64,000 bases of DNA from NCBI RefSeq assembly GCF_900107145.1, contig NZ_FNOW01000003.1, positions 61,612-125,611 on the forward strand. The letters run 5' to 3'. Origin of the DNA: Allochromatium warmingii. GTDB taxonomy: Bacteria; Pseudomonadota; Gammaproteobacteria; Chromatiales; Chromatiaceae. Within the stretch, counting starts at the first letter, position 1. The number at the start of each line of letters is the position of its first letter. The notes under the pieces were generated by a model. It had not been told where the DNA came from and did not search any database. It was given only the letters and a program-made list of their open reading frames with translations. The position numbers and the translations under genes were made by a program. This document shows positions 50,761 to 61,500 of this stretch, piece after piece.

Positions 50761-51858
50761 ATGAAGATCGGAATCCCGTTGGAGACACGCCCTGGTGAGA
50801 CGCGAGTAGCGTCCACGCCGGAGGTTGTCAAAAAGCTCGTCAGTCAGGGTTTTACGGTCATCGTCGAGTCGGGCGCAGGCTTGCGGGCCGGGTATCCCGA
50901 TGCCGACTATGCCGCTGCCGGTGCCAGCTTGAGCGACCGCGCCAGCGCCTATGCGGTTGATCTGCTTCTGAAAATCCGCCGTCCTGATGAATCCGAAGTC
51001 GCGGCGATGCAGGCCGGTGGACTCTACATCGGTCTACTCGAATCCTGCGGCGAAGATGTCATTGTCGCGGCGATGCTGGCTAAAAAGATGCGCGTGCTGG
51101 GGCTGGAGCGGATGCCGCGCAGTTCGCGGGCGCAGTCGATGGATGTGCTCTCTTCGCAAAGCAATCTCGCCGGTTATCGCGCCGTGCTCGAAGCGGCAGC
51201 GCGTTACGGGCGCTTTTTTCCGATGATGATGACCTCAGCGGGTTCAGCGAAACCGGCGCGGGTGGTGGTGCTGGGCGCGGGGGTGGCCGGATTGCAAGCG
51301 ATTGCGACGGCGCGGCGGCTGGGCGCAGATGTCTATGCGTATGATGTGCGCCCCGAAACCCGCGAGCAGATTTTGTCACTCGGCGCGAAACCGATTGATC
51401 TCGATCTCGGCGAGAGCGGCGCGGGCGCGGGCGGCTATGCGCGGGAACTGTCCGACGACGCCAAAGCGCGGCAGCAAGCGGCGCTCGCCGATGAGCTGGC
51501 TAAAGCGCATGTCATCATCACCACCGCATTGATTCCCTGTCGGCCTGCGCCGGTGCTGGTGACGGAAGAGGTGGTCAAGCGCTTGCGCCCCGGCTCGGTG
51601 ATTGTCGATCTAGCGGCGGCCAGCGGCGGCAACTGTCCGCTCACGGTCGCCGATGACATCGTTGAGCGGCACGGCGTCACCCTAGTGGGTTTGACGAATT
51701 TTCCGGCACTGATTCCCGCCGATGCCAGCGCCTTTTATGCGCGTAACCTGTTGAATCTCATCGAGATCATGATCGAGCGCAGCGACGCCGGCCCGCAACT
51801 CAAAGACCTGAGCGCCGACGACATCACTGCCGCCATGCTGGTTCCGGCAGCGGCCTAA
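50761..51858 (+). CDS. pntAA: NAD(P) transhydrogenase alpha subunit, part 1 (NAD-binding)
   Basis: A 365-residue soluble domain I of the proton-translocating transhydrogenase. The family N-terminus is [21 protein letters not shown]. [26 protein letters not shown] (about 160-186) is the NAD-binding fold, and [12 protein letters not shown] with [14 protein letters not shown] complete the alanine dehydrogenase/PNT signature. The alpha subunit is split as in Rhodospirillum, with the membrane part on pntAB. The ATG at 50761 lacks a strong ribosome site but matches the conserved start. First gene of the pntAA-pntAB-pntB operon, which supplies NADPH using the proton gradient. Confidence 0.95.
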   Translation: MKIGIPLETRPGETRVASTPEVVKKLVSQGFTVIVESGAGLRAGYPDADYAAAGASLSDRASAYAVDLLLKIRRPDESEVAAMQAGGLYIGLLESCGEDVIVAAMLAKKMRVLGLERMPRSSRAQSMDVLSSQSNLAGYRAVLEAAARYGRFFPMMMTSAGSAKPARVVVLGAGVAGLQAIATARRLGADVYAYDVRPETREQILSLGAKPIDLDLGESGAGAGGYARELSDDAKARQQAALADELAKAHVIITTALIPCRPAPVLVTEEVVKRLRPGSVIVDLAAASGGNCPLTVADDIVERHGVTLVGLTNFPALIPADASAFYARNLLNLIEIMIERSDAGPQLKDLSADDITAAMLVPAAA

Positions 51859-51898
51859 TTCACGCGCCGACACTGCCGCTCACACAGGAGTCATACAC

Positions 51899-52198
51899 AT
51901 GCCCGAGGCACTCGATCCATCATTGATCGCCCTCTACGTTTTTGTTCTGGCCTGCTTCATCGGCTACTGGGTGATCTGGGGCGTCACGCCCTCGCTGCAT
52001 ACCCCATTGGTCGCCCTGACCAACGCCATTTCCGGCATCGTCCTGATCGGTGCGCTACTGGTCGCCGGCGATCCACAGGCCGGTCTGCTAGTACAGTTCA
52101 TCGGTTTTATTGCCGTGCTGCTGGCCTCAATCAACGTCTTCGGCGGCTTTTTGGTCACGCACCGGATGCTGTCGATGTTCAAAAAGAAAAAGAAATAA
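51899..52198 (+). CDS. pntAB: NAD(P) transhydrogenase alpha subunit, part 2 (membrane)
   Basis: A 99-residue membrane protein with three predicted transmembrane helices (about 10-30, 37-56, 62-83). The conserved [20 protein letters not shown] stretch and [13 protein letters not shown] before a lysine-rich C-terminal end are the PntAB hallmarks. It forms part of the proton channel with PntB. It starts 40 bases after pntAA and ends 12 bases before pntB. Confidence 0.95.
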   Translation: MPEALDPSLIALYVFVLACFIGYWVIWGVTPSLHTPLVALTNAISGIVLIGALLVAGDPQAGLLVQFIGFIAVLLASINVFGGFLVTHRMLSMFKKKKK

Positions 52199-52210
52199 GG
52201 GCGAACAGCA

Positions 52211-53611
52211 ATGGAATTTACGGTCAACCATCAGGCGCTGGCGTATTTGGTCGCTGCGATCCTGTTTATTCTCGGTCTCAAGGGGCTGACCCATCCGGCG
52301 AGTGCGCGGCGCGGCAATGTTTACGCCATGCTCGGCATGATGATTGCGATTGTCGCCACACTGCTGGCGCGAGAGGTGCAATCTTACGGCTTCATCATCG
52401 CGGGCATTGGCGGCGGTGCGATCATTGGGGCCATTGTCGCCCTGCGCATCCAAATGACCGCCATGCCGCAACTGGTCGCCGCCCTGCATAGCTTTGTCGG
52501 TCTCGCTGCCGTGTTGGTCGGGATCGGCACCTTTCTGCATCATCAGACGCTCGGCCTGCTCAACGCGGTGCTGATGGGCGAAATCTCCGCCGGTGTGGTA
52601 ATCGGCGCGATTACCTTTACTGGCTCGATCATCGCTTTTGGCAAATTGCAAGGGCTGCTATCCGGTGCGCCGGTTAAATTCGCCGGACAACATCTGCTCA
52701 ATGCGGTGATTGCCATAGTGACGATTGCGCTAGCGGTGCATTTCGCGATGACGGGCAGTTTGCTGTCGCTGGCATTGATGACACTGCTCGCGCTCATCAT
52801 TGGCGTGACGCTGATTATCCCAATTGGTGGCGCGGATATGCCGGTCATTATCTCGATGCTCAACAGCTATTCCGGCTGGGCAGCGGCAGCGACTGGTTTT
52901 ACCCTGCATAATAATCTGCTGATTATTGTCGGCGCGATTGTCGGCTGCTCGGGTGCCATTCTCTCGTTTATTATGTGCAAGGCGATGAATCGCTCGATCA
53001 TCAATGTCGTATTCGGTGGCTTTGGCTCCGATGGCGGCACGGGTGACAGCGCCGGAGCACAGGCTGCTGAAAAGGGCATTAAATCAGCGGCAGTCGAGGA
53101 TGCGGTCTATTGGATGGAAGACGCCGGACGAGTCATTATTGTGCCCGGATACGGAATGGCGGTTTCGCAAGCACAACATGCGCTCAAAGAACTCTCCGAA
53201 TTACTCGGAGCGCGTGGCGTTGAAGTGAAATTTGCGATTCATCCGGTTGCCGGACGGATGCCCGGACACATGAATGTCCTGCTCGCTGAGGCCGATATTC
53301 CTTACGACCAAGTGCTCGAAATGGACGAGATCAACCCGGAATTTCCGAGCACCGATGTTGTATTAGTTGTCGGCGCAAATGATGTCGTCAATCCAGCGGC
53401 GAAAGAAGATAAAACCAGCCCGATTTACGGGATGCCAATTCTCGAAGCGGGACGGGCGCGGCAGGTGTATTTCCTCAAGCGTTCGATGCGTCCGGGCTAT
53501 TCTGGTGTTGATAATCTGCTGTTCTATCAGGACAACACCTATCTAGTATTCGGCGACGCGAAAGACACCATCGAAGGCATGAATACGGCGCTCAAGGGTG
53601 GCGGGCATTAA
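52211..53611 (+). CDS. pntB: NAD(P) transhydrogenase beta subunit
   Basis: A 466-residue protein. About nine transmembrane helices in residues 1-260 are followed by the soluble NADP-binding domain III. VIIVPGYGMAVSQAQHAL (about 312-329) carries the NADP-binding motif. HPVAGRMPGHMNVLLAEADI and VGANDVVNPAA are typical of domain III, as is the final FGDAKDTIEGMNTAL. Complete and in frame. The enzyme couples hydride transfer from NADH to NADP with inward proton movement. It ends about 170 bases before the stop of the convergent gltA; that gap is full of small hairpins and repeats. Confidence 0.96.
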   Translation: MEFTVNHQALAYLVAAILFILGLKGLTHPASARRGNVYAMLGMMIAIVATLLAREVQSYGFIIAGIGGGAIIGAIVALRIQMTAMPQLVAALHSFVGLAAVLVGIGTFLHHQTLGLLNAVLMGEISAGVVIGAITFTGSIIAFGKLQGLLSGAPVKFAGQHLLNAVIAIVTIALAVHFAMTGSLLSLALMTLLALIIGVTLIIPIGGADMPVIISMLNSYSGWAAAATGFTLHNNLLIIVGAIVGCSGAILSFIMCKAMNRSIINVVFGGFGSDGGTGDSAGAQAAEKGIKSAAVEDAVYWMEDAGRVIIVPGYGMAVSQAQHALKELSELLGARGVEVKFAIHPVAGRMPGHMNVLLAEADIPYDQVLEMDEINPEFPSTDVVLVVGANDVVNPAAKEDKTSPIYGMPILEAGRARQVYFLKRSMRPGYSGVDNLLFYQDNTYLVFGDAKDTIEGMNTALKGGGH

Positions 53612-53634
53612 TGATGCTTGATTTGCGTTGCGTG

Positions 53635-53681
53635 ATAGGCTAACGCCTATTGATTGGGTGACGAAGATGGAGCTTCGTCAC
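53635..53681. terminator. Two tandem hairpins between pntB and gltA
   Basis: ATAGGC-TAAC-GCCTAT (53635-53650) and GTGACGAAG-ATGGAG-CTTCGTCAC (53658-53681) are perfect 6-bp and 9-bp stems. The second resembles the hairpin at 29548. They lie 24 bases after the pntB stop. No U-tract follows directly, so termination is by position only. Confidence 0.5.
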
Positions 53682-53705
53682 GAGAACACAACCAGCATTA
53701 AAAAA

Positions 53706-53759
53706 CTTTGTGTTCTTAGCGCCTTAGCGGTTGATAAAAAAGCTGGTCGCTGGAAGCTG
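53706..53759. repeat. Dispersed repeats: copy 3 of the CTTTGTG type plus a REP-like arm
   Basis: 53706-53732 matches 30239-30265 at 24 of 27 positions. 53741-53759 is an exact copy of the 19-mer at 35315-35333. The two families lie side by side here, in the gap between convergent pntB and gltA. Confidence 0.65.
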
Positions 53760-53777
53760 ACGGCTAAATGCCGACAC

Positions 53778-55064
53778 TCACCTGATCTCATGCGGTATAT
53801 GATCGGTCTCGCTCGGGCCAACATAAAGCTGACGCGGACGCGCAATTTTATTCCCAGTAGTCTGGGCTTGCTCCCACCAATGCGCAATCCAGCCTGGTAG
53901 CCGTCCAATCGCAAACATGACCGTGAACATATTGGTCGGAATGCCAATAGCATGCAGAATAATCCCGCTGTAAAAATCGACATTCGGATATAACTGGCGC
54001 TCGATAAAATAGGGATCTTCTAGCGCAATCGCTTCGAGTCGGCGTGCAAGATCTAGCAACGGATCATGAATACCCAGTGTCGGTAATAGCTTTTCGGCAA
54101 CTGTAGCCAACAGCGTTGCACGCGGATCAAAGTGTTTATAGACCCGATGCCCAAAACCCATGAGCCGCACTTTGCTGTCTTTATCTTTCGCTAACCGCAC
54201 ATATTCCTCGGGGCTGATTTGGCCGCGATGAATTTGGTCAAGCATTTCTAGTACCGCAACATTTGCCCCGCCATGCAGCGGCCCCCAGAGCGCACAGACG
54301 CCGGCCGCGCACGCTGTAAATAAATTGGCCTGACTGGAGCCAACCATGCGCACCGTTGAGGTCGAGCAGTTTTGCTCATGATCGGCGTGCAAAATGAGAA
54401 TTAAATTCAGCGCATCTTTTACTAACGGATCGCAGTGATATTCAGCATAGGGTTGTGAAAACATCATGTGCAGAAAATTCGGCACATATCGCTGTCCGGG
54501 ATGCGGATAAATATAGGGTTGACCAATCGAATGCCGATACGCATAGGCGGCAATTGTGCGAATCTTGCTAATCAATCCCGCCGCTGCCGCCTGAAAGTGA
54601 TGGCTGTCTTCGAGTTCAAAATATTCAGGGTGAAAGCATGAGAGTGCGTTAATCATTGCGGAGAGAATCGCCATCGGCGGTGCCGAGCGCGGAAAACCCT
54701 CGAAATGATGTTTCATGCTTTCATCAAGATTGGCGCACGCTGTTAATTGTTCGGAAAAAATCCGATACTCTTCGGCGCTCGGTAAATGCCCGAAAATTAA
54801 TAGCCAAGCGACTTCGACAAAATTCGGGGCTTGCGCAAATTGTTCAATCGGGATGCCGCGATAACGCAAAATGCCGCGTTCGCCATCAATGAAGGTAATG
54901 GCGCTGCGACAGCTTCCCGTGTTGGCGTAGCCCGGGTCGAGCATGATGTGACCGGTACGCGCCCGCAGATCCTGAATATCAATGGCTCGTTCACTTTCCG
55001 TGCCTTGACGAATTGGAAAGCGGTATTCTTGGCCGTCTAAAATGAGAATCGCGTCGTGTGTCAT
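53778..55064 (-). CDS. gltA: Citrate synthase, type II
   Basis: A 428-residue enzyme from the chosen ATG, almost exactly the length of E. coli GltA (427). LHADHEQNCSTSTVRMVGS (catalytic His), GPLHGGAN, MGFGHRVYK (second catalytic His) and the terminal RPRQLYVG are all present. It condenses acetyl-CoA and oxaloacetate at entry into the TCA cycle. An ATG at 55136 would add 24 non-conserved residues; the start at 55064 has GGA seven bases upstream and fits family length. It is divergent from the acetate permease operon, and the two together suggest acetate use. Confidence 0.95.
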   Translation of the reverse strand: MTHDAILILDGQEYRFPIRQGTESERAIDIQDLRARTGHIMLDPGYANTGSCRSAITFIDGERGILRYRGIPIEQFAQAPNFVEVAWLLIFGHLPSAEEYRIFSEQLTACANLDESMKHHFEGFPRSAPPMAILSAMINALSCFHPEYFELEDSHHFQAAAAGLISKIRTIAAYAYRHSIGQPYIYPHPGQRYVPNFLHMMFSQPYAEYHCDPLVKDALNLILILHADHEQNCSTSTVRMVGSSQANLFTACAAGVCALWGPLHGGANVAVLEMLDQIHRGQISPEEYVRLAKDKDSKVRLMGFGHRVYKHFDPRATLLATVAEKLLPTLGIHDPLLDLARRLEAIALEDPYFIERQLYPNVDFYSGIILHAIGIPTNMFTVMFAIGRLPGWIAHWWEQAQTTGNKIARPRQLYVGPSETDHIPHEIR

Positions 55065-55483
55065 GCAAGGTTCCGTGTCTGGTACGTGGTCAAGTGGGTG
55101 TGCTTTAAGCGCATGGGGGACAGTCTCTACAGACATTGGACGCGAGTTTTAACCGCTGTATTGTAACAGTTTAGCCGCTGAAATCGCTGAAAACGCTGAA
55201 AAGCGCACCGCTGATCGACATCTTCCATAAACATAATTGAAATATTCAATCCTTAATTTGATTGACGATTCGACAGTGCGCACACCAGAATCCCGCTGTT
55301 CTACCCCGTGCGCCCGATACACATTACAAGCATCTAACGAGAGACACCCGCCCCGCTTTGCGGCGCGATTCCACACTCGGCGCACTTCTTAACGACACAC
55401 GACGACTGTTCCCACTTCGGATGATGGTGGTCGTCCGTCTTGTCTCTCGCCTCGCCATCCTCCACAACACGCAGAGAAGATCC
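55065..55483. other. Intergenic region between gltA and the acetate permease operon
   Basis: About 420 bases with no supported gene; open frames here are not protein-like. Three tandem copies of CGCTGAAAW occupy 55176-55202. A perfect palindrome ATTGAA-ATA-TTCAAT lies at 55236-55250, a good operator candidate between two divergent genes. The rest shows no recognisable RNA or repeat. Confidence 0.6.
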
Positions 55484-55792
55484 ATGCAACTAGACTCGGT
55501 CAACGCCATCAAGGCGCACCCGCGTTATCAGGAGCTAGTGTGCTCCCGTAAATGCTTCGCCTGGAACCTGACGGTCATCATGCTGGTGATCTATTACGGC
55601 TTTATTTTGGCTATCGCTTTTGCCCCCGCATTACTCGGTACGCCGATTGCCGAGGGCGCTGTCACCACCATCGGGATGCCGATTGGCGTCGGCATTATTA
55701 TTAGTGCCTTTGTCCTCACCGGAATTTATGTCGCGAAGGCGAATAGCCGCTTTGACGCCCTGACTAAAGCGATTCGGGAGGATCTGCAATGA
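55484..55792 (+). CDS. yjcH: DUF485 family membrane protein (YjcH-like)
   Basis: A 102-residue inner-membrane protein with two transmembrane helices (about 25-47 and 60-83) separated by a short loop, preceded by the family motif [19 protein letters not shown]. YjcH-type proteins are encoded directly before acetate permease ActP in many proteobacteria and probably assist it; the mechanism is unknown. The ATG at 55484 has AGAGAAG upstream; a much longer frame to 55262 is not family-like. The stop overlaps the actP start (ATGA). Confidence 0.92.
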   Translation: MQLDSVNAIKAHPRYQELVCSRKCFAWNLTVIMLVIYYGFILAIAFAPALLGTPIAEGAVTTIGMPIGVGIIISAFVLTGIYVAKANSRFDALTKAIREDLQ

Positions 55793-57510
55793 AGCGGTTT
55801 TATCTTTGGGGCGTGCTATTGGCGTTATTAGCTCCATTTGCGCTCGTCGCTGCTCCGGCAGTCAGTGGCGAGGTTGAGCGCCAAGCGATGAATATCACGG
55901 CAATTATTATGTTCTTGGTGTTCGTCGCCGGAACACTGGGCATTACTTATTGGGCCGCGAAGCGCACGCGCTCCGCTAAAGACTTCTACACCGCTGGCGG
56001 TGGTATCACCGGCTTTCAAAACGGCTTGGCAATTGCCGGTGATTTTATGTCCGCTGCATCCTTTTTGGGGATCTCGGGTCTGGTATTTGCCTCCGGCTAC
56101 GATGGCTTGATTTATTCCATCGGCTTTTTGGTCGGCTGGCCGATAATTATGTTTTTGATTGCCGAGCAAATTCGCAATCTCGGCAAATTCACTTTTGCTG
56201 ATGTCAGCTCTTATCGCTTTGGGCAGACGCAAATTCGCACGATGGCAGCGATTTCTTCGCTCGTTGTCGTGGCCTTTTATCTGATTGCGCAGATGGTCGG
56301 CGCGGGTAAGCTGATTCAATTGCTATTTGGTCTGGATTACTGGATGGCGGTGGTTGCCGTCGGTGCGCTGATGATGGTTTACGTCATCTTCGGTGGGATG
56401 ACCGCGACAACCTGGGTACAGATTATTAAGGCCGTATTATTGCTCGCAGGTGCGACCTTTATGGCATTGGCAGCGTTGTCAACCTTCGGTTTCTCGCCCG
56501 AAGAAATGTTCCGTCAAGCCGTTGAAACCCATCCAAAAGCGCTTGCCATCATGTCGCCCGGTTCGCTCGTAACTGATCCAGTCAACGCCATTTCACTCGG
56601 TCTGGCGCTGATGTTTGGTACCGCCGGTTTGCCGCATATTCTGATGCGCTTTTTCACCGTGCCCGATGCGAAAGAAGCACGGAAATCCGTGTTTTATGCC
56701 ACCGGCTTTATCGGCTATTTCTACATTCTGACCTTTATCATCGGCTTTGCCGCGATTGTCTTGCTTTCGCAGCATCCTGAGTTCTTCAAGCCTGAAGCTT
56801 TAGCGGCTGATGGTGCGGTGATTAAAGATCAGCTTATCAAAGGCATTAACGGTGGCACCAATATGGTCGCTATTCGTCTCGCTGAAGCCGTCGGTGGCAA
56901 TCTGTTCCTCGGCTTTATTTCGGCGGTCGCTTTCGCCACCATTCTCGCCGTGGTCGCTGGTCTGACGCTGGCTGGTGCTTCCGCGATTTCCCACGATCTC
57001 TATGCCAGCGTTATTGCACGCGGTCGGAGCAATGAAACCACCGAAATTCGCATTTCTAAAATTGCAACCTTCGGTTTAGGTCTGCTGGCAATTGGGCTGG
57101 GTATCGCTTTTGAAAGCCAGAACGTCGCCTTTATGGTTGGTCTCGCCTTCGCTATTGCCGCAAGTGCGAATTTCCCTGTGCTGGTGATGTCGATTTTCTG
57201 GGGCAAAATGACCACCAATGGCGCACTCGTCGGCGGTCTCGTCGGCTTAATTAGCGCCGTAGTATTGACCGTGCTATCAAAAGCGGTCTGGGGCGATGTC
57301 TTAGGCAATGTCAATGCCGATGGCAAGCCAATTGGTTTAATCGCGCTCAATAATCCAGCGATTATTTCAATGCCGCTGTCGTTCTTCTTTATTTGGATCG
57401 TCTCGCTGCTCGATCACTCCGAGCAGGCTAAACGCGAGCGCATCGCTTTTGAAGCACAGCGTATCCGCTGCGAGACAGGTATTGGTGCGGAAGGGGCTGT
57501 GGATCACTAA
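55789..57510 (+). CDS. actP: Cation/acetate symporter ActP
   Basis: A 573-residue sodium:solute symporter family transporter. It has a cleavable-looking N-terminal signal (about 1-22, ending VAAPAV) and about 13 transmembrane helices. [34 protein letters not shown] is split over the first conserved region (about 62-95); [16 protein letters not shown] near 280 and [17 protein letters not shown] near 465 are ActP-like. It imports acetate and similar short acids with a cation. Co-translated with the DUF485 gene and followed by a strong terminator. Opposite it lies gltA, so acetate import and its first TCA step face each other across one promoter region. Confidence 0.94.
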   Translation: MKRFYLWGVLLALLAPFALVAAPAVSGEVERQAMNITAIIMFLVFVAGTLGITYWAAKRTRSAKDFYTAGGGITGFQNGLAIAGDFMSAASFLGISGLVFASGYDGLIYSIGFLVGWPIIMFLIAEQIRNLGKFTFADVSSYRFGQTQIRTMAAISSLVVVAFYLIAQMVGAGKLIQLLFGLDYWMAVVAVGALMMVYVIFGGMTATTWVQIIKAVLLLAGATFMALAALSTFGFSPEEMFRQAVETHPKALAIMSPGSLVTDPVNAISLGLALMFGTAGLPHILMRFFTVPDAKEARKSVFYATGFIGYFYILTFIIGFAAIVLLSQHPEFFKPEALAADGAVIKDQLIKGINGGTNMVAIRLAEAVGGNLFLGFISAVAFATILAVVAGLTLAGASAISHDLYASVIARGRSNETTEIRISKIATFGLGLLAIGLGIAFESQNVAFMVGLAFAIAASANFPVLVMSIFWGKMTTNGALVGGLVGLISAVVLTVLSKAVWGDVLGNVNADGKPIGLIALNNPAIISMPLSFFFIWIVSLLDHSEQAKRERIAFEAQRIRCETGIGAEGAVDH

Positions 57511-57582
57511 TCCACGGCTTTAAAAACGCCTGCGCCGTCTCAGATCAGATTACTGAAACGGTGCAGGAAGAATGACGCAAAT

Positions 57583-57630
57583 GGGACGCAGTGGATGCAG
57601 TGTATCTGTATCCACTGCGTCCCGTTTTTT
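57583..57630 (+). terminator. Rho-independent terminator of the yjcH-actP operon
   Basis: A 14-bp perfect stem, GGGACGCAGTGGAT (57583-57596) with ATCCACTGCGTCCC (57610-57623), has a 13-base loop and is followed by GTTTTTT. It is the clearest intrinsic terminator in the window. Confidence 0.92.
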
Positions 57631-57653
57631 GCGAGATTTGAACGAAGTATTAT

Positions 57654-58565
57654 TTAAGCCCAAGCAGCACAATTGCGCCCGCGTGCTTTGGCCTGATACA
57701 ACGCTTGATCGGCACCCTGCTTTAACGCCTCGGCGTCGTAATAAGGCTGATCGGGCGAATGTGTGGCCATGCCAACACTAATCGTCACCTGCGGGGCAAC
57801 CTCCGAATAAGCGTGTTCGAGCGCCAGCGCCCGCACTGCATCGAGCAAGCGTTGCGCAAGATGCGCGGTACCCAGTCTGTCGGTTTCGGGCAAAATCACC
57901 GCAAATTCCTCACCGCCATAGCGTGCGACTAAATCCGTCGGACGTTGCGGCACCTGATACAGCGCCTGCGCGACCCGTCTGAGGCATTCATCGCCAGCGC
58001 CGTGACCATAGTGATCGTTGTAGGGTTTGAAGTGGTCAATGTCGATCATCAACAACGACAAGGATTGACCATTGCGGAGCAAACGTGTCCATTCTTCTGT
58101 CAGTTTTTGATCGAAATAACGCCGATTCGGAATTTGCGTCAAACCATCCTGCATCGCAACCTGTTCTAAGCGATCTGTGCGCAATTTGAGATTGATTTGA
58201 TTCCGCACCCGCGCCCGCACAATCGCTGGACTAAAAGGCTTGGTAATGTAATCGGCTGCGCCAAGATTTAAACCATGCTCTTCGTCTTGCTCTTCGCCGA
58301 GGGCAGTGACAAAGATAATTGGAATAGATTTGGTGGCTTCAGCATTTTTCAGCCGAAAACAGATTTCATGGCCATCCATATCTGGCATCACAATATCGAG
58401 CAAAATTAAATCCGGCAGCGGCGGTTGTGCTGCAAGTTCTAGTGCTTTTTCGCCGCGTGTTGCGGTTAAAATACGATAATCTTTTTTCAATAACGCCGCT
58501 AACGCATGAATATTAGTTGGCTGATCATCGACGATCAAAATAGTAGTTGGTTTTTCCTCTAACAC
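57654..58565 (-). CDS. Response regulator with GGDEF domain (PleD/WspR-like diguanylate cyclase)
   Basis: A 303-residue protein. The REC domain (about 8-125) has the acidic pocket IVDDQ, the phosphoacceptor D57 (LLDIVMPDMDG) and K109 in TKPFSP. The GGDEF domain (about 135-303) has an intact GGEEF at 217-221 and an RPTD inhibitory site (208-211) five residues before it, so product feedback is expected. Phosphorylation should stimulate c-di-GMP synthesis. The GTG at 58565 has GAGG six bases upstream and is preferred to the TTG at 58577. It is encoded eight bases after the giant hybrid kinase, its probable phosphodonor. Confidence 0.93.
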   Translation of the reverse strand: MLEEKPTTILIVDDQPTNIHALAALLKKDYRILTATRGEKALELAAQPPLPDLILLDIVMPDMDGHEICFRLKNAEATKSIPIIFVTALGEEQDEEHGLNLGAADYITKPFSPAIVRARVRNQINLKLRTDRLEQVAMQDGLTQIPNRRYFDQKLTEEWTRLLRNGQSLSLLMIDIDHFKPYNDHYGHGAGDECLRRVAQALYQVPQRPTDLVARYGGEEFAVILPETDRLGTAHLAQRLLDAVRALALEHAYSEVAPQVTISVGMATHSPDQPYYDAEALKQGADQALYQAKARGRNCAAWA

Positions 58566-58573
58566 ATCCAACC

Positions 58574-61500
58574 TCAAACCAATTTTTTAATACAGAGCTG
58601 TTCAGCCAGCGATTGCAGCAAATTACGGGCGCGATCATGTTCAAAAGCCGCTACCAGTGAGCGGATTTCATCCACCGCTGCCTGATGCCCGCAATCCTGA
58701 ATAAATTCGGTCAAGCGCGTTAATAGTGCATCATCAATCCACTCGCCCGCCGTGAGTGCGCGGAGCAGTTCATCGAATACCGGCGCAATGCTCGCCGCAG
58801 TCTCGCTCGGATGCGTGCGCGGCTGTCTAGCCGCTGCAACCGTTGTGGCAGTCAGTGCGGCTAGATGCGTCTGTACCTGATGCAAGCTGTGTTCAAAGCT
58901 GGATAATTCCGCCGCTGGCAGCGGCTCACCGCGCCGCAGATGGCCTTCGAGACGCGCTGCCGCTGCCGACAACGCCTGAGCACCAACCGTAGCCGCCAGC
59001 CCTTTGAGCGTATGCAGCAAGCGCCGCTGTAGGTGCGGCTCGATCTGTTCCACTGGGCCGAACAGCGGCGCAAATTCGGTTGCAAGTTGTTCGCCGAAGA
59101 GCTGTAGCGCCCGCTGATACAGCACCTGATCGCCGTCGAACGCCTGCAATGCCCGCGCCGTGTCAATCAGCGGTGCCTGATCTGATGCGGCGCGTGTTAG
59201 GCGTGATGCGGACGCTGAATGGCTCTCCGACGGTACCACATCCCAATATTTCTCAACCGGCAACCACTTCTCTAACATGGCAAAAAGCGCCTGAATTTCA
59301 ATGGGTTTAGCCAGATGATCGTTTGCACCAGCCGCCTGCGCCTGTTCGCGGTCAGCGTCCATCACTGCTGCTGAGAGTGCAATAATCGGCAAATCTGGCT
59401 GTTCCAGCCGCAGACGCCGCGTAGCCTCAAAGCCATCCATCACCGGCATTTGCAAATCCATCAACACCAGATCAACCGCCGTATCGCGCACGCAGTCGAT
59501 GGCCGCCTGACCATCCTGAGCAATCAGAATCTTGACGCCGGTTTTGTTGAGAATCGCGGTCGCCACCTCACGATTGAGCGCATTATCTTCGACCAATAAC
59601 AGCGTGTAAGCGCGTAAATCGGGGACGCGGCGGGCACTCGAACGCAACGGGCGCTCGGGGTCGCAATGCTCCGAAACTGCGTACTGCATGGCACGGAACA
59701 ACGCCGTCGCCGTCACCGGCTTGCTTAAAAACGCACTATACAGTGACGCATGATCGGCCACATCCTGCTGACTGTAGGCACTGACAATGAGCGCCGGAAT
59801 CCGTTTGCCGCTGAGGACGCCCGAGCGGCGCTGCGCGTGCAATTCGGTGAGCGTTTGCAGCCCATCGAGTTCACCCGGCATTTTCCAATCCATCAACAGA
59901 AATGCAAACGACTCGCCCGCCCGCTCCGCCGCCTGTACCGCACGGATCGCTGCCGCCCCGCTGTCAGCTTCTACGACTGTGAAGTCACGCTGTTCGAGCA
60001 AACCACGCAGCACCGTGCGCGAAGCAGCATGATCGTCAACAATCAACACGCGCCCGCCGAGCGGCATAGTTTCGGGCAATGTCGCATCATCCTCTAATGC
60101 GGGTAACATCGGCAGCGTTAAATCAAAATAAAAGCGGCTGCCAATGCCAGCGGTCGCCTCTAATTGCAATGAACCGCCCATTTTTTTCACTAATTTCTGA
60201 CTAATCACCAGCCCCAAACCCGTACCACCATAGCGGCGCGTCGTCGAGCTATCGGCTTGCGAAAAGGGTTTAAATAACCGCGCTTGTTGTTCAGGTGTAA
60301 TGCCAATGCCAGTATCACGCACTTCAAACCGCAAACAGGCTGATTCTATTCCTGCATCCAATTGATAAATCGACAACACCACCTGCCCGCGTTCTGTAAA
60401 TTTAATCGCATTACTGAGCAAATTGATTAACACTTGCCCTAAACGCAACGCATCACCAGCAACGCGATTCTGTGAAGACACGGCTAAATCAAAAATCAAT
60501 TCAATGCCTTTGGCATCCGCTGCATTGCCAAACAGCGTGCGCATCTGATCGAGCAGATCATCGAGACAAAACGGCTGGATCACTAAATCGAGTTTATCCG
60601 CTTCGATCTTAGAATAATCCAAAATATCATTAATAATTCCTAGCAACAGCCGCGATGAATCGCGAATCTTGCTCAAATAATCGCGCTGCTTGGCATCAAG
60701 CGGTGTGTCTAACAGCAAATCACTCAACCCAATCACCGCATTCATCGGCGTGCGAATTTCATGGCTCATATTGGCCAAAAATTGACTCTTCGCACGGCTG
60801 GCACGCTCGGCAGCTTCCTGCGCCTGTTTGATCGCGGTTAAATCATTATACACCGCCACCACTTCGCCCGATGACAGCTTAAAAATCGTATTTTCACGCC
60901 ACGCTTGTAACCGATTATCTTGATAAAATACTGAGGGTAAAAACTGCGTCTGTCCGGTTATATTCACTTGCCGTAAGACATCAATCAGACCCATTTCAAG
61001 CGCAGCCGGAAAACAGTCCATCAAATTTCGACCAATCACCTGCTCATGATTTGTTTGGTCGAGACGTTCAGCGGCTGGATTATAGTCAGTAAAAATAAAA
61101 TCCTGTCCGTCATGCGTGGGTTGATAAACAGCTACACCGCTGCCGGTCTTTTCAAAAATGCCTCGGAAGCGTTCTTTTTCGGCTTCCAGTGCATCTTTAG
61201 CATATTTAGCTTCCGTAATATCAACATCACTGCCACGATAGCCGAGTAATTGACCCTGCTCATCCATGATCGGCAGCGCATTGGTTGACACCCAAATTAC
61301 TTGCCCCGCTTTGCACTGGATTGGATTGATACAGCCCTGAAAATTGCACTGTTGCGCGAAAGCAGCAAAGACGGCGTTTTTGAATGCCTCACGCCCTGGT
61401 TCAGGATGCAGATCATAAAAACAACGCCGCCCAACAATTTCATCCGGCGCATACCCCCAAACAATTTCTGCCACTGGACTGAGATAGGTATATAACCCCT

